Part shown: piece after piece, positions 1 through 5,620 of the stretch | How the letters are laid out: every line of letters begins with the position of its first letter | How positions within the stretch are numbered: the stretch's first letter is position 1 | Source: Faucicola sp937889485 | GTDB lineage: Bacteria; Pseudomonadota; Gammaproteobacteria; Pseudomonadales; Moraxellaceae | Reading direction: 5' to 3' | DNA: 6,545 nt | Assembly (NCBI GenBank): GCA_051653685.1 | Contig: JBOFWQ010000219.1 | Span: 1-6,545, forward strand | Made by a program: the position numbers and the translations under genes | Notes under the pieces: generated by a model | What the model was told of the DNA's origin: nothing | What the model saw: the letters and a program-made list of their open reading frames with translations, nothing else | Database searches by the model: none

Positions 1-1290
1 ACCTCCGTACCACGCGCCGCGTTTGCCAATGTGATTGCTGAGGTCAAAAAACACGTTACCATTCCTGTGATGGCTGCCAACCGTATTAACATGCCAGAGA
101 CAGCAGAGCAGCTTTTGGCAAATAATAGCGCCGATTTAATCCAAATGGCGCGTCCTTTCTTGGCAGACCCTGATTGGGTCAATAAAGCCCAATCAGGTCA
201 AACTCACTTAATCAATACCTGTATTGGTTGTAACCAAGCGTGTCTGGACCACACCTTTGAAAATAAACGCTCCACTTGTTTGGTTAACCCGCAAGCCTGT
301 TACGAAACCGAACTGGTCTATAAACCCGCCAAAAAAGTGAAAAAAATCGCGGTGGTCGGTGCAGGTATGGCAGGACTATCAGCTGCCACCGTGGCCGCCA
401 AACGTGGGCATCAAGTGACATTGTTTGAAGCGCAAGCCAAGATTGGCGGGCAATTTAATTATGCCAAAGTCATTCCTGGTAAAGAAGAATTTTTTGAAAC
501 CATTCGCTATTTTACCAACTTGGTTGATAGCCTCAATATCACCCTTAAACTCAACCACCCCGTGGACAAAGCCATGCTTGAGGCAGGGCAATTTGATGAT
601 GTCATCATCGCCACGGGCGTAGTACCGCGTACTTTGTCTATCGAAGGGGCGAAGCTGCCGCAAGTTATCAGTTATGCTGAGTTACTATCAGGCAAAAAAA
701 TTGCTGGTCAAAAAGTTGCGGTGATTGGCGCAGGCGGTATTGGCTTTGATGTGAGCGAATACTTGACCTCTACCCATGTACAGCCATTTTCCCAAGATGA
801 ACACGGCAATTGGGTGGCAAAACCGCACCCACAAAGCATTGACTCTTGGAAACGCGAATGGGGCGTTGATACCACGGCCGATTACCAAAGCGAAGGCGGC
901 TTGGTTCAACCTGAAAAAATTACCCCCATGCGGGAAGTGTACCTCATGCAGCGCAAAAAAGGGCGATTGGGTGCAAATCTTAACAAAACCTCAGGTTGGG
1001 TACACCGCGCCCACATTGGCAAGCATGGGGTCAAACAGGTGAGTGGTATCGGCTATGAAAAGATTACCAATGAAGGTATTTGGATTACCAACCCCGATGG
1101 GCATAGCCAATTATTACGTGTGGATAGCATTGTGGTATGCGCAGGACAAGAGTCGGTCAATGACTTGATGCCAGCCGTAGGCGATACCCCAAGCGCCCAA
1201 TATCACCTAATTGGTGGCGCAAAACTTGCAGGCGAACTAGATGCCAAACGCGCCATTCGAGAAGGGGCAGAAGTGGCAGCTATGCTATAA
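1..1290 (+). CDS. fadH: 2,4-dienoyl-CoA reductase (NADPH), C-terminal part; 5' end outside window
   Basis: This enzyme reduces 2,4-dienoyl-CoA intermediates with NADPH during beta-oxidation of unsaturated fatty acids in the cytosol, using FMN, FAD and a 4Fe-4S cluster. The open frame runs in from base 1, and 429 residues are visible before TAA. Visible in order: the end of the FMN-binding TIM barrel (TSVPRAAF at 1-8, MARPFLADP at 49-57); cluster cysteines C74, C77, C81 and C93 with the family spacing (CIGCNQAC then C12 later); a first dinucleotide motif GAGMAG at 120-125; a second, GAGGIG, at 243-248; SGWVHR at 331-336; and a C-terminal FAD contact region, YHLIGG to AIR, at 401-420. Compared from memory with the 672-residue E. 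coli enzyme, about 260 residues are missing upstream. The catalytic histidine of that family would lie just outside the window. The GTG at 31 is an internal codon, not a start. Related NADH:flavin oxidoreductases share this architecture, but the match to FadH is close throughout. Confidence 0.93.
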   Translation, partial: TSVPRAAFANVIAEVKKHVTIPVMAANRINMPETAEQLLANNSADLIQMARPFLADPDWVNKAQSGQTHLINTCIGCNQACLDHTFENKRSTCLVNPQACYETELVYKPAKKVKKIAVVGAGMAGLSAATVAAKRGHQVTLFEAQAKIGGQFNYAKVIPGKEEFFETIRYFTNLVDSLNITLKLNHPVDKAMLEAGQFDDVIIATGVVPRTLSIEGAKLPQVISYAELLSGKKIAGQKVAVIGAGGIGFDVSEYLTSTHVQPFSQDEHGNWVAKPHPQSIDSWKREWGVDTTADYQSEGGLVQPEKITPMREVYLMQRKKGRLGANLNKTSGWVHRAHIGKHGVKQVSGIGYEKITNEGIWITNPDGHSQLLRVDSIVVCAGQESVNDLMPAVGDTPSAQYHLIGGAKLAGELDAKRAIREGAEVAAML

Positions 1291-1299
1291 CTGCCCGCC

Positions 1300-1343
1300 G
1301 CGCTATTGCCCTTTTTTTGGGTTGATAGCGCCGTAATATACGG
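1300..1343 (+). terminator. Tandem stem-loops after fadH, possible terminator
   Basis: Arms GCGCTAT (1300-1306) and ATAGCGC (1325-1331) pair perfectly. With the inner CCC/GGG the stem reaches about 12 pairs, including two G-T wobbles and one bulged T, around a loop of seven T. A second small stem follows at once, CCGTA/TACGG (1331-1335 and 1339-1343), sharing base 1331. The position just after the fadH stop suits a 3'-end structure. However, the T tract lies in the loop rather than after the stem, so this is not a textbook intrinsic terminator. The structure is seen; the termination role is inferred. Confidence 0.35.
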
Positions 1344-1435
1344 TGTTTGACTGTCGGTTTTTAAGCCGTTCCTAAAACGATAAGCGGGTTTGACACGTCA
1401 AGCGCCGCCTATTAGGCTACTAGGGTTAGATCGCC

Positions 1436-2185
1436 CTATTGGATAGCCACCGATGCCAAAAAATAATGGCGAGATTGCTGCAAGTTGAGCAGTTTATCCA
1501 AGGCGGTCTTTAAATCTTGGCTAGGATTGGGCTGCTGCATCATCTCTGTTAAGGTATCATATAACCGAGAGAATACCGAAAAATTACTTTGTAATAAGTA
1601 GCTTAATATAAACTCATTGACCCCCGTGACTTCCAAATCCAGTGACGTTTTAAAACGTAGCTCGCCATCAATGAGATCCATTTCTAGATTGCCAAGCATC
1701 AAATCGTAATTAAGATGGGTAAGTGCCACCAACAAATCAGCGCGCATCGCCTCAGAAACTGGCGTTGGCATAATACTGTACACCGCTATCAATTGTTGCT
1801 GGCTAAAATACCGAATCATACAACCCCAATCACGCGCCTTATCCGATACTTGCATCGTAAAATGGTGGACGTCTTGAGCCTCACTGTCATCGCTAGGGTG
1901 ATATAAAAATTGGTAGCCCATATCAGTAAGTAGCGACTCAATCGCTTGATAGGTAATGGGCGCCTCGCTTTCTTGAGTGGTCATAACGCCTGCTTCCATG
2001 TTATGATCAGCGCTGTTATCAAATGCGGCATTGCTGGCTAGTTGGACATTGTCAGCCGTGCTATGGGTTGTCTCACAAGGGTGCTTGGCAGCGTTTTGAT
2101 GAGCGGGCGTTTGATAAGAAGCGCGCATTTGACGACTCAGTAAATTTTTGAGGCGCTGCCATAGCGTTAAAGAATTTTTTGACAT
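1436..2185 (-). CDS. Probable YbjN-domain protein, function unknown
   Basis: The product has 249 residues from the ATG at 2185, with no signal peptide or membrane segment, so it is probably cytosolic. Residues 1-21 are basic with a possible amphipathic helix (LWQRLKNLLSRQMR). Residues 22-75 are a polar, low-order linker rich in A, H, N, T and S. Residues 77-218 form the conserved-looking part: a helix (YQAIESLLTDMGYQF), beta-like stretches (WGCMIRYF, LIAVYSIM), then LNYDLMLGNLEMDL-DGELRFKTSLDLE and a helical end. This alternation resembles the YbjN family (type III chaperone-like fold); the assignment is by eye only. An in-frame GTG at 2194 would add three residues. The ATG is preferred because AAGTGG lies 5 bases upstream of it as a weak ribosome site. 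The gene converges on fadH and diverges from ccmA. No function can be deduced from the neighbours. Confidence 0.72.
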   Translation of the reverse strand: MSKNSLTLWQRLKNLLSRQMRASYQTPAHQNAAKHPCETTHSTADNVQLASNAAFDNSADHNMEAGVMTTQESEAPITYQAIESLLTDMGYQFLYHPSDDSEAQDVHHFTMQVSDKARDWGCMIRYFSQQQLIAVYSIMPTPVSEAMRADLLVALTHLNYDLMLGNLEMDLIDGELRFKTSLDLEVTGVNEFILSYLLQSNFSVFSRLYDTLTEMMQQPNPSQDLKTALDKLLNLQQSRHYFLASVAIQ

Positions 2186-2209
2186 TGTTACCACTTAAAA
2201 ATAAAAACC

Positions 2210-2215
2210 ATTATA
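2210..2215 (-). promoter_or_regulatory. -10 element of the YbjN-domain gene
   Basis: On the minus strand this reads TATAAT, a perfect sigma-70 -10 box, about 24 bases before the ATG at 2185. It would give a leader of roughly 18 bases. No good -35 hexamer sits at 16-18 bases. Just upstream lies a short direct repeat, ATAGCG-CC-ATAGCG (2221-2234 on the plus strand). Confidence 0.4.
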
Positions 2216-2289
2216 AATAGATAGCGCCATAGCGTTGCTCAAAACTGATAAAAATAGCAACAATCTTGTGTATTGGGCGGGATAATTGC

Positions 2290-2303
2290 CAAGCCTAGGC
2301 TTG
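2290..2303. promoter_or_regulatory. Perfect 14-bp palindrome, candidate operator for ccmA
   Basis: CAAGCCTAGGCTTG is identical to its own reverse complement. It lies 8 bases before the TATAAT of the rightward promoter, covering the place where a -35 element would be. A dimeric regulator binding here could act as repressor or activator of the ccm genes. The palindrome is seen; the regulator is unknown. Confidence 0.45.
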
Positions 2304-2311
2304 AGTTGGTA

Positions 2312-2317
2312 TATAAT
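2312..2317 (+). promoter_or_regulatory. -10 element of ccmA promoter
   Basis: TATAAT is a perfect -10 box, giving an expected start near 2324 and a leader of about 74 bases before ccmA. No good -35 is present at 16-18 bases; TTGCCA at 2286-2291 is 20 bases away. A weak -35 overlapped by the palindrome at 2290-2303 suggests a regulated promoter. Confidence 0.5.
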
Positions 2318-2397
2318 ACAGTAATTTTGTGCCCATTTTATGATTTAGTAAATGGGTAAACAGCAATTATTCATCTAATTATCGTAACCCATGACTT

Positions 2398-3075
2398 ATG
2401 CCAAATCAAACCCTATCAACCACCCAGCTTCAGTCACCCGCCCATGCTTTGTCCAATCCTTTGCTTAATTGCCAAAACTTGACCATTCAGCGCGGTGATT
2501 TTGCACTGTGTGAAGGGGTGAGTTTGGTGCTAAATGCTGGGGACATATGCCATCTAACGGGCGAAAATGGCACGGGAAAAACCACGTTAATGATGCAGCT
2601 AGCAGGTTTAATTCCACTGGTTGCAGGCGAGGTGTATTGGCAAGGTGAGTTAGGATTGCCCGTCCAGCCGTTTTATGTGGCGCACCAAGTGGGGATTCAT
2701 CTGCAGCTGAGTGTTGAACAAAACTTGCGCTTTTTATTGGCATTATATGGCATCAAGCCCACGCTTGATGAGCTAGAGCAAGCACTGGATTGGGTAGGTT
2801 TGGCAGGGTATGAAAAAATCAGCTGTTATCAGCTGTCAGCAGGACAAACCCGCCGCGTGGGTTTGGCACGACTGTGGTTTGGGGTGCGATATGTTGACCA
2901 ATTTCCCTGCTGGCTACTTGATGAGCCATTAACTGCATTAGATATTAATATGATTGCAAAAATTGAGTCGATCATGCAGCAGTTTGCCCATGACGGTGGG
3001 GCGGTATTGATGACCAGTCACCAAACTGTGGCGGTGGCAAATAAGCACTTAGATTTGACATTGTATATGGTATGA
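2398..3075 (+). CDS. ccmA: Cytochrome c biogenesis ATP-binding protein CcmA
   Basis: This is the ATPase subunit of the CcmABCD complex on the cytoplasmic face of the inner membrane. ATP hydrolysis releases haem-loaded CcmE from CcmCD. The 225 residues carry a full ABC set: Walker A GENGTGKT at 55-62, Q-loop AHQ at 95-97, signature LSAGQTRR at 146-153, Walker B WLLDE at 172-176 with D-loop ALD at 180-182, and the switch histidine in MTSHQ. The LSAGQ-RR form of the signature and AGEVYWQGE at 76-84 are typical of CcmA. Relative to the usual roughly 205-residue family length there are about 20 extra N-terminal residues before LLNCQNLTIQRG. No clear ribosome site precedes the ATG at 2398, so the true start could be an internal TTG near codon 18. 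The stop is 12 bases before ccmB, so the two are probably co-translated. Confidence 0.93.
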   Translation: MPNQTLSTTQLQSPAHALSNPLLNCQNLTIQRGDFALCEGVSLVLNAGDICHLTGENGTGKTTLMMQLAGLIPLVAGEVYWQGELGLPVQPFYVAHQVGIHLQLSVEQNLRFLLALYGIKPTLDELEQALDWVGLAGYEKISCYQLSAGQTRRVGLARLWFGVRYVDQFPCWLLDEPLTALDINMIAKIESIMQQFAHDGGAVLMTSHQTVAVANKHLDLTLYMV

Positions 3076-3087
3076 GGGTGATAAGTG

Positions 3088-3756
3088 ATGATTGATTTTA
3101 CCGCGCTTTGGCAGAGAGAATGGCAAATCAAACAACAAAATAAAGTGCAGTGGCTATACCCGTTGGTGCTATTTTTAATCATTATTACGTTGTTTCCGCT
3201 TGCGATGGGCACCGAGCCAAAGCTACTACATCAGCTTGGCGTACCTGCGGTTTGGATTGCAGCGCTGTTATCACTTATTATGGGGATGGATCATTTATTT
3301 CGTCCTGCCCTCGACAATGGCACCCTTGCTCAGTTAGTGGTGGCAAAAGCGTCGCTTCCCACTTGGGTGCTGATTCGGCTTATGGTACATTGGTTGACCA
3401 GCGCGGGCATGGTGTGCTTGTTGTCATTTTTGGCAGTGCCTCTGTTTGGGCTAACCGCCAAAGAGGCTTGGGCACTTGGTGGCTCTATTTTGGTGGGCAG
3501 TCCGCTATTATTATGCTTATCGGCTATCGCCAGCAGCCTGACGTTGTCGCTAAAAAATGGCGCGGTCTTGGTGCCGTTAATCTCCTTACCCATGCAGCTG
3601 CCTGTATTAATTTTTGCCACAGGGGCAGTTGGGCAATTTGCCATGGGGCTCAACGGTTTTCCCATTTTGGCATTATTATTGGCAGGTAGTATTGCTGCTA
3701 TTATTATCACCCCGATGGTAATTGCATTTTCACTCAAACTTGCGTGGCTAAGCTAA
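3088..3756 (+). CDS. ccmB: Haem exporter/cytochrome c maturation protein CcmB
   Basis: CcmB is the integral membrane partner of CcmA in the CcmABCD complex of the inner membrane. The 222 residues are strongly hydrophobic, with about six membrane segments (roughly 22-40, 52-66, 94-120, 129-155, 159-180 and 190-216). Family landmarks are LFPLAMG at 35-41, VWIAALLS at 55-62, DHLFRPALDNGTLAQL at 68-83, and LPVLIFATGAV at 171-181. Length matches the usual 220. GAGGG at 3074-3078, overlapping the ccmA stop, is the ribosome site. It serves the ATG at 3088 (9-base spacing) or the adjacent in-frame GTG at 3085 (6 bases, one residue longer); the ATG is chosen as the stronger start codon. The 12-base gap from ccmA implies one transcript. 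Confidence 0.93.
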   Translation: MIDFTALWQREWQIKQQNKVQWLYPLVLFLIIITLFPLAMGTEPKLLHQLGVPAVWIAALLSLIMGMDHLFRPALDNGTLAQLVVAKASLPTWVLIRLMVHWLTSAGMVCLLSFLAVPLFGLTAKEAWALGGSILVGSPLLLCLSAIASSLTLSLKNGAVLVPLISLPMQLPVLIFATGAVGQFAMGLNGFPILALLLAGSIAAIIITPMVIAFSLKLAWLS

Positions 3757-3854
3757 TGACTTTTAAGATGAAATAATCCCTAAATATTAGTAAAATAGTA
3801 ACCAACCAAGTTGATGGTTTTCACGCTTTAAATTATTTGTGCAAGGCAAAATAC
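3757..3854 (+). other. 98-bp ccmB-ccmC gap with imperfect inverted repeat
   Basis: This gap breaks the tight ccmA-ccmB spacing. It contains TAAAAT at 3791-3796, a possible -10 without a convincing -35. It also has an imperfect 20-bp inverted repeat at 3800-3819 with outer arms AACCA/TGGTT and 7 of 10 positions paired. No terminator with a T tract is visible. A second promoter for ccmC is possible but unproven. Confidence 0.3.
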
Positions 3855-4646
3855 ATGGCAGAGATGACCCCAAACGTTCGTACACCTGGCTTTTTTTCTC
3901 GTTTATGGCAAGGGTTTTTAAAAACGGTAGGCACCAAAGAGTTTTATCGTATTTTTGCCCCTTGGGTCAAATACCTGTCCGCTATTGCTGCATTGTTATT
4001 GGGCATTGGCGCGGTGTGGGGGTTGGCATTTGCCCCGCCTGATTATTTGCAAGGCAACAGCTACCGCATTATTTTTATTCATGTACCCACCGCAAGCCTT
4101 GCCATGTCGATTTATTTGGCAATGGCAGTCTTGGGCGTGATTTTTTTGGTATGGAAAATCAAAACCGCCAATTTGGTGGCGCAAGCCATTGCCCCTATTG
4201 GGTTTTTGTTATGTGTGCTCAGCCTTATGACGGGTTCTATCTGGGCAAAGCCAACTTGGGGGACATACTGGGTGTGGGATGCACGCTTAACGTCTATGCT
4301 TATTTTGGCGTTTTTGTATGCAGGGGTGATGGCGCTTTTTGCCGCGTTTGAACATACCGCGAGTCGTGGTAAAGCAGCGGCAATTTTATCCATTGTCGGG
4401 GCGGTTAATCTGCCTATCATCAAATATTCAGTCAATTGGTGGAATACCCTACACCAAGGCGCCACATTCACCGTCACTGAGCGACCAAAAATGCCACCTG
4501 ATATGTATATTCCGCTATTACTGATGATATTAGGTGGTTACTTTTTGCTAGCCGCACTAGCTATTTATCGCACCAACACCTTAATCCTACAACGTGAAAG
4601 CAGCAAACAATGGGTGATTGATGAATGTCGGCGCCAATCTCGCTAG
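3855..4646 (+). CDS. ccmC: Haem-handling protein CcmC (cytochrome c maturation)
   Basis: CcmC presents haem at the periplasmic face of the inner membrane and attaches it to CcmE. The 263-residue product has about six membrane segments. It carries the tryptophan-rich haem-handling motif WGTYWVWDARLTS at 135-147 and the two expected haem-ligand histidines, H76 in IFIHVPTAS and H200 in WWNTLHQGAT. These are the defining features of CcmC within the haem-handling protein superfamily. E. coli CcmC is 245 residues; the excess here is mostly a hydrophilic N-terminal tail of about 35 residues. The ATG at 3855 is chosen because AAGG at 3843-3846 is 8 bases upstream. An in-frame TTG at 3837 would add six residues and has no ribosome site. 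ccmD follows after 63 bases. Confidence 0.94.
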   Translation: MAEMTPNVRTPGFFSRLWQGFLKTVGTKEFYRIFAPWVKYLSAIAALLLGIGAVWGLAFAPPDYLQGNSYRIIFIHVPTASLAMSIYLAMAVLGVIFLVWKIKTANLVAQAIAPIGFLLCVLSLMTGSIWAKPTWGTYWVWDARLTSMLILAFLYAGVMALFAAFEHTASRGKAAAILSIVGAVNLPIIKYSVNWWNTLHQGATFTVTERPKMPPDMYIPLLLMILGGYFLLAALAIYRTNTLILQRESSKQWVIDECRRQSR

Positions 4647-4709
4647 GCAGCCTAATCTATCTCTCTCGCCGCCCACACTGGATCAAACACAGCATAAAAA
4701 GGCACAAGC

Positions 4710-4916
4710 ATGAACCCTTATTTTCATAATATTTCTGAATTTATAGCCATGGGTGGTCATGGTAGCTATGTGTGGACAAGCTGGCTAATCACCACGCTAG
4801 GTATCGTCACCCTAATTATACTGAGTCGTAACCAACGGCGGGCGACTTTTCGCGACATCCATACCCAACAAGCGCGCCAACAACAACGCAGCCAGCGCAC
4901 CAATAATCTGGGTTAA
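4710..4916 (+). CDS. ccmD: Small haem exporter subunit CcmD
   Basis: CcmD is a single-span membrane protein that stabilises CcmE within the CcmABC complex and is needed to release holo-CcmE. The 68 residues show the family signature FIAMGGHGSYVW at 11-22, one membrane segment at about 20-39 (VWTSWLITTLGIVTLIILS), and a basic, glutamine-rich cytoplasmic tail (RNQRRATFRDI, QQARQQQRSQR). The order signature, span, basic tail is the normal CcmD layout. AAGG at 4699-4702 lies 7 bases before the ATG. The position between ccmC and ccmE supports the call. Confidence 0.9.
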   Translation: MNPYFHNISEFIAMGGHGSYVWTSWLITTLGIVTLIILSRNQRRATFRDIHTQQARQQQRSQRTNNLG

Positions 4917-4938
4917 GGTGATATTCAAGCGCAAACGG

Positions 4939-4947
4939 TGCTATAAT
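4939..4947 (+). promoter_or_regulatory. ccmE: Extended -10 promoter for ccmE
   Basis: TGC-TATAAT is a complete extended -10 element (TGn directly before a perfect TATAAT) in the gap between ccmD and ccmE. Extended -10 promoters do not need a good -35, and none is seen. Transcription would start near 4954, about 42 bases before the ccmE ATG. This suggests ccmE can be made independently of ccmABCD. Confidence 0.5.
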
Positions 4948-4995
4948 AAATATTGACCTTAATAGCCAATTCATTCATCAAACGTGAGATCAAAA

Positions 4996-5487
4996 ATGGC
5001 GATGAATAAAGTACGACAAAAAAAGTTAATATGGGTAATGGCAACATTATTTGGCGCCATCATCGCTGTTGTGCTAGTGATTTATGCAGTAGGGCAACAA
5101 ACCGACTACTACTTTGACCCAACCGCAATCAGCCAAGGTAAAGCGCCAGAAGACACACGGATTCGCGCAGGGGGTATGGTAGTGCGGGGAAGCGTGGTTA
5201 GAGATAGTGCTGACCCCCTCAACGTAAAATTTAAAATCACTGACTTCAAATCGACCGTGCCCGTCACTTATAAAGGCATCCTGCCAGATTTATTTGCAGA
5301 AGGTTCTGGCGTGGTTGCCACAGGGTCTATTGAAGGCAATACATTTGTTGCCAGTGAAGTATTGGCAAAACATGATGAAAATTACATGCCGCCTGAGGTT
5401 GCCAAGTCCCTCAAAAATCAAATGCCTGCTAATAGCAATGCTGCTAACCCAGCACAATTTATGCCCGCGGCGCCAATCAAGCAATAG
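4996..5487 (+). CDS. ccmE: Periplasmic haem chaperone CcmE
   Basis: CcmE covalently binds haem through a histidine and carries it to the ligation complex for apocytochrome c. The 163 residues comprise a basic N-terminus (NKVRQKK), a membrane anchor at about 11-33, and a periplasmic OB-fold domain with RIRAGGMVVRGSV at 55-67, VTYKGILPDLF at 90-100 and EGSGVVATG at 102-110. The haem-binding motif is LAKHDENYMPPEV at 123-135, where H126 is the haem-attaching residue and Y130 the conserved tyrosine. The flexible C-terminal tail is rich in N, A and P. The ATG at 4996 is chosen because GTGAGA at 4984-4989 lies 6 bases upstream. The ATG at 5002 (two residues shorter) is nearly as good, and the GTG at 4984 is part of the ribosome site. 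It is the last ccm gene here: no ccmF, ccmG or ccmH follows. Confidence 0.94.
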   Translation: MAMNKVRQKKLIWVMATLFGAIIAVVLVIYAVGQQTDYYFDPTAISQGKAPEDTRIRAGGMVVRGSVVRDSADPLNVKFKITDFKSTVPVTYKGILPDLFAEGSGVVATGSIEGNTFVASEVLAKHDENYMPPEVAKSLKNQMPANSNAANPAQFMPAAPIKQ

Positions 5488-5523
5488 CCCATAATCTGCC
5501 AATACCTAAAACTGTGAATATTT

Positions 5524-5554
5524 AAAAAAAGTGGACAACGGTGCCACTTTTTTT
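5524..5554. terminator. Bidirectional intrinsic terminator after ccmE
   Basis: Seven A plus GTGG (5524-5534) pairs perfectly with CCAC plus seven T (5544-5554), an 11-bp stem with a 9-base loop. The T tract on the plus strand ends the ccm transcript 37 bases after the ccmE stop. The symmetrical A tract makes it usable from the minus side too. Confidence 0.8.
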
Positions 5555-5572
5555 GACGCAATTTTTAGGCAT

Positions 5573-5602
5573 AAAAAAAGGAAACCATAAAGGTTCCCTT
5601 TT
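5573..5602 (-). terminator. Intrinsic terminator of the lipoprotein gene
   Basis: Read on the minus strand, AAAAGGGAACC pairs with GGTTTCCTTTT around a 5-base loop and is followed by more T. One position is a G-T wobble on this strand but an A-C mismatch on the plus strand. The hairpin therefore works best leftward, for the gene ending at 5621, with about 18 bases between stop and stem. Confidence 0.8.
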
Positions 5603-5620
5603 ATATCAGTTAAAAACTGA

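Noticed and set aside
31..1290. A complete flavin oxidoreductase gene starting at the GTG at 31.
   Set aside because: The same frame is open to base 1 and the upstream residues (TSVPRAAFAN) match FadH, so the gene is cut by the window edge.
2286..2291. TTGCCA as the -35 element of the ccmA promoter.
   Set aside because: It is 20 bases from the TATAAT, outside the usual 16-18 base range, so it is not counted as a secure -35.
3150..3689. A 179-codon plus-strand frame inside ccmB.
   Set aside because: It lies in another frame of a clearly assigned membrane protein gene and has a composition unlike any family I recognise.
2398..5487. The ABC-type genes as a novel exporter or drug transport system.
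   Set aside because: CcmA signature LSAGQ-RR, the CcmC tryptophan motif with both histidines, CcmD MGGHG and CcmE HDENY together identify the known System I haem pathway.
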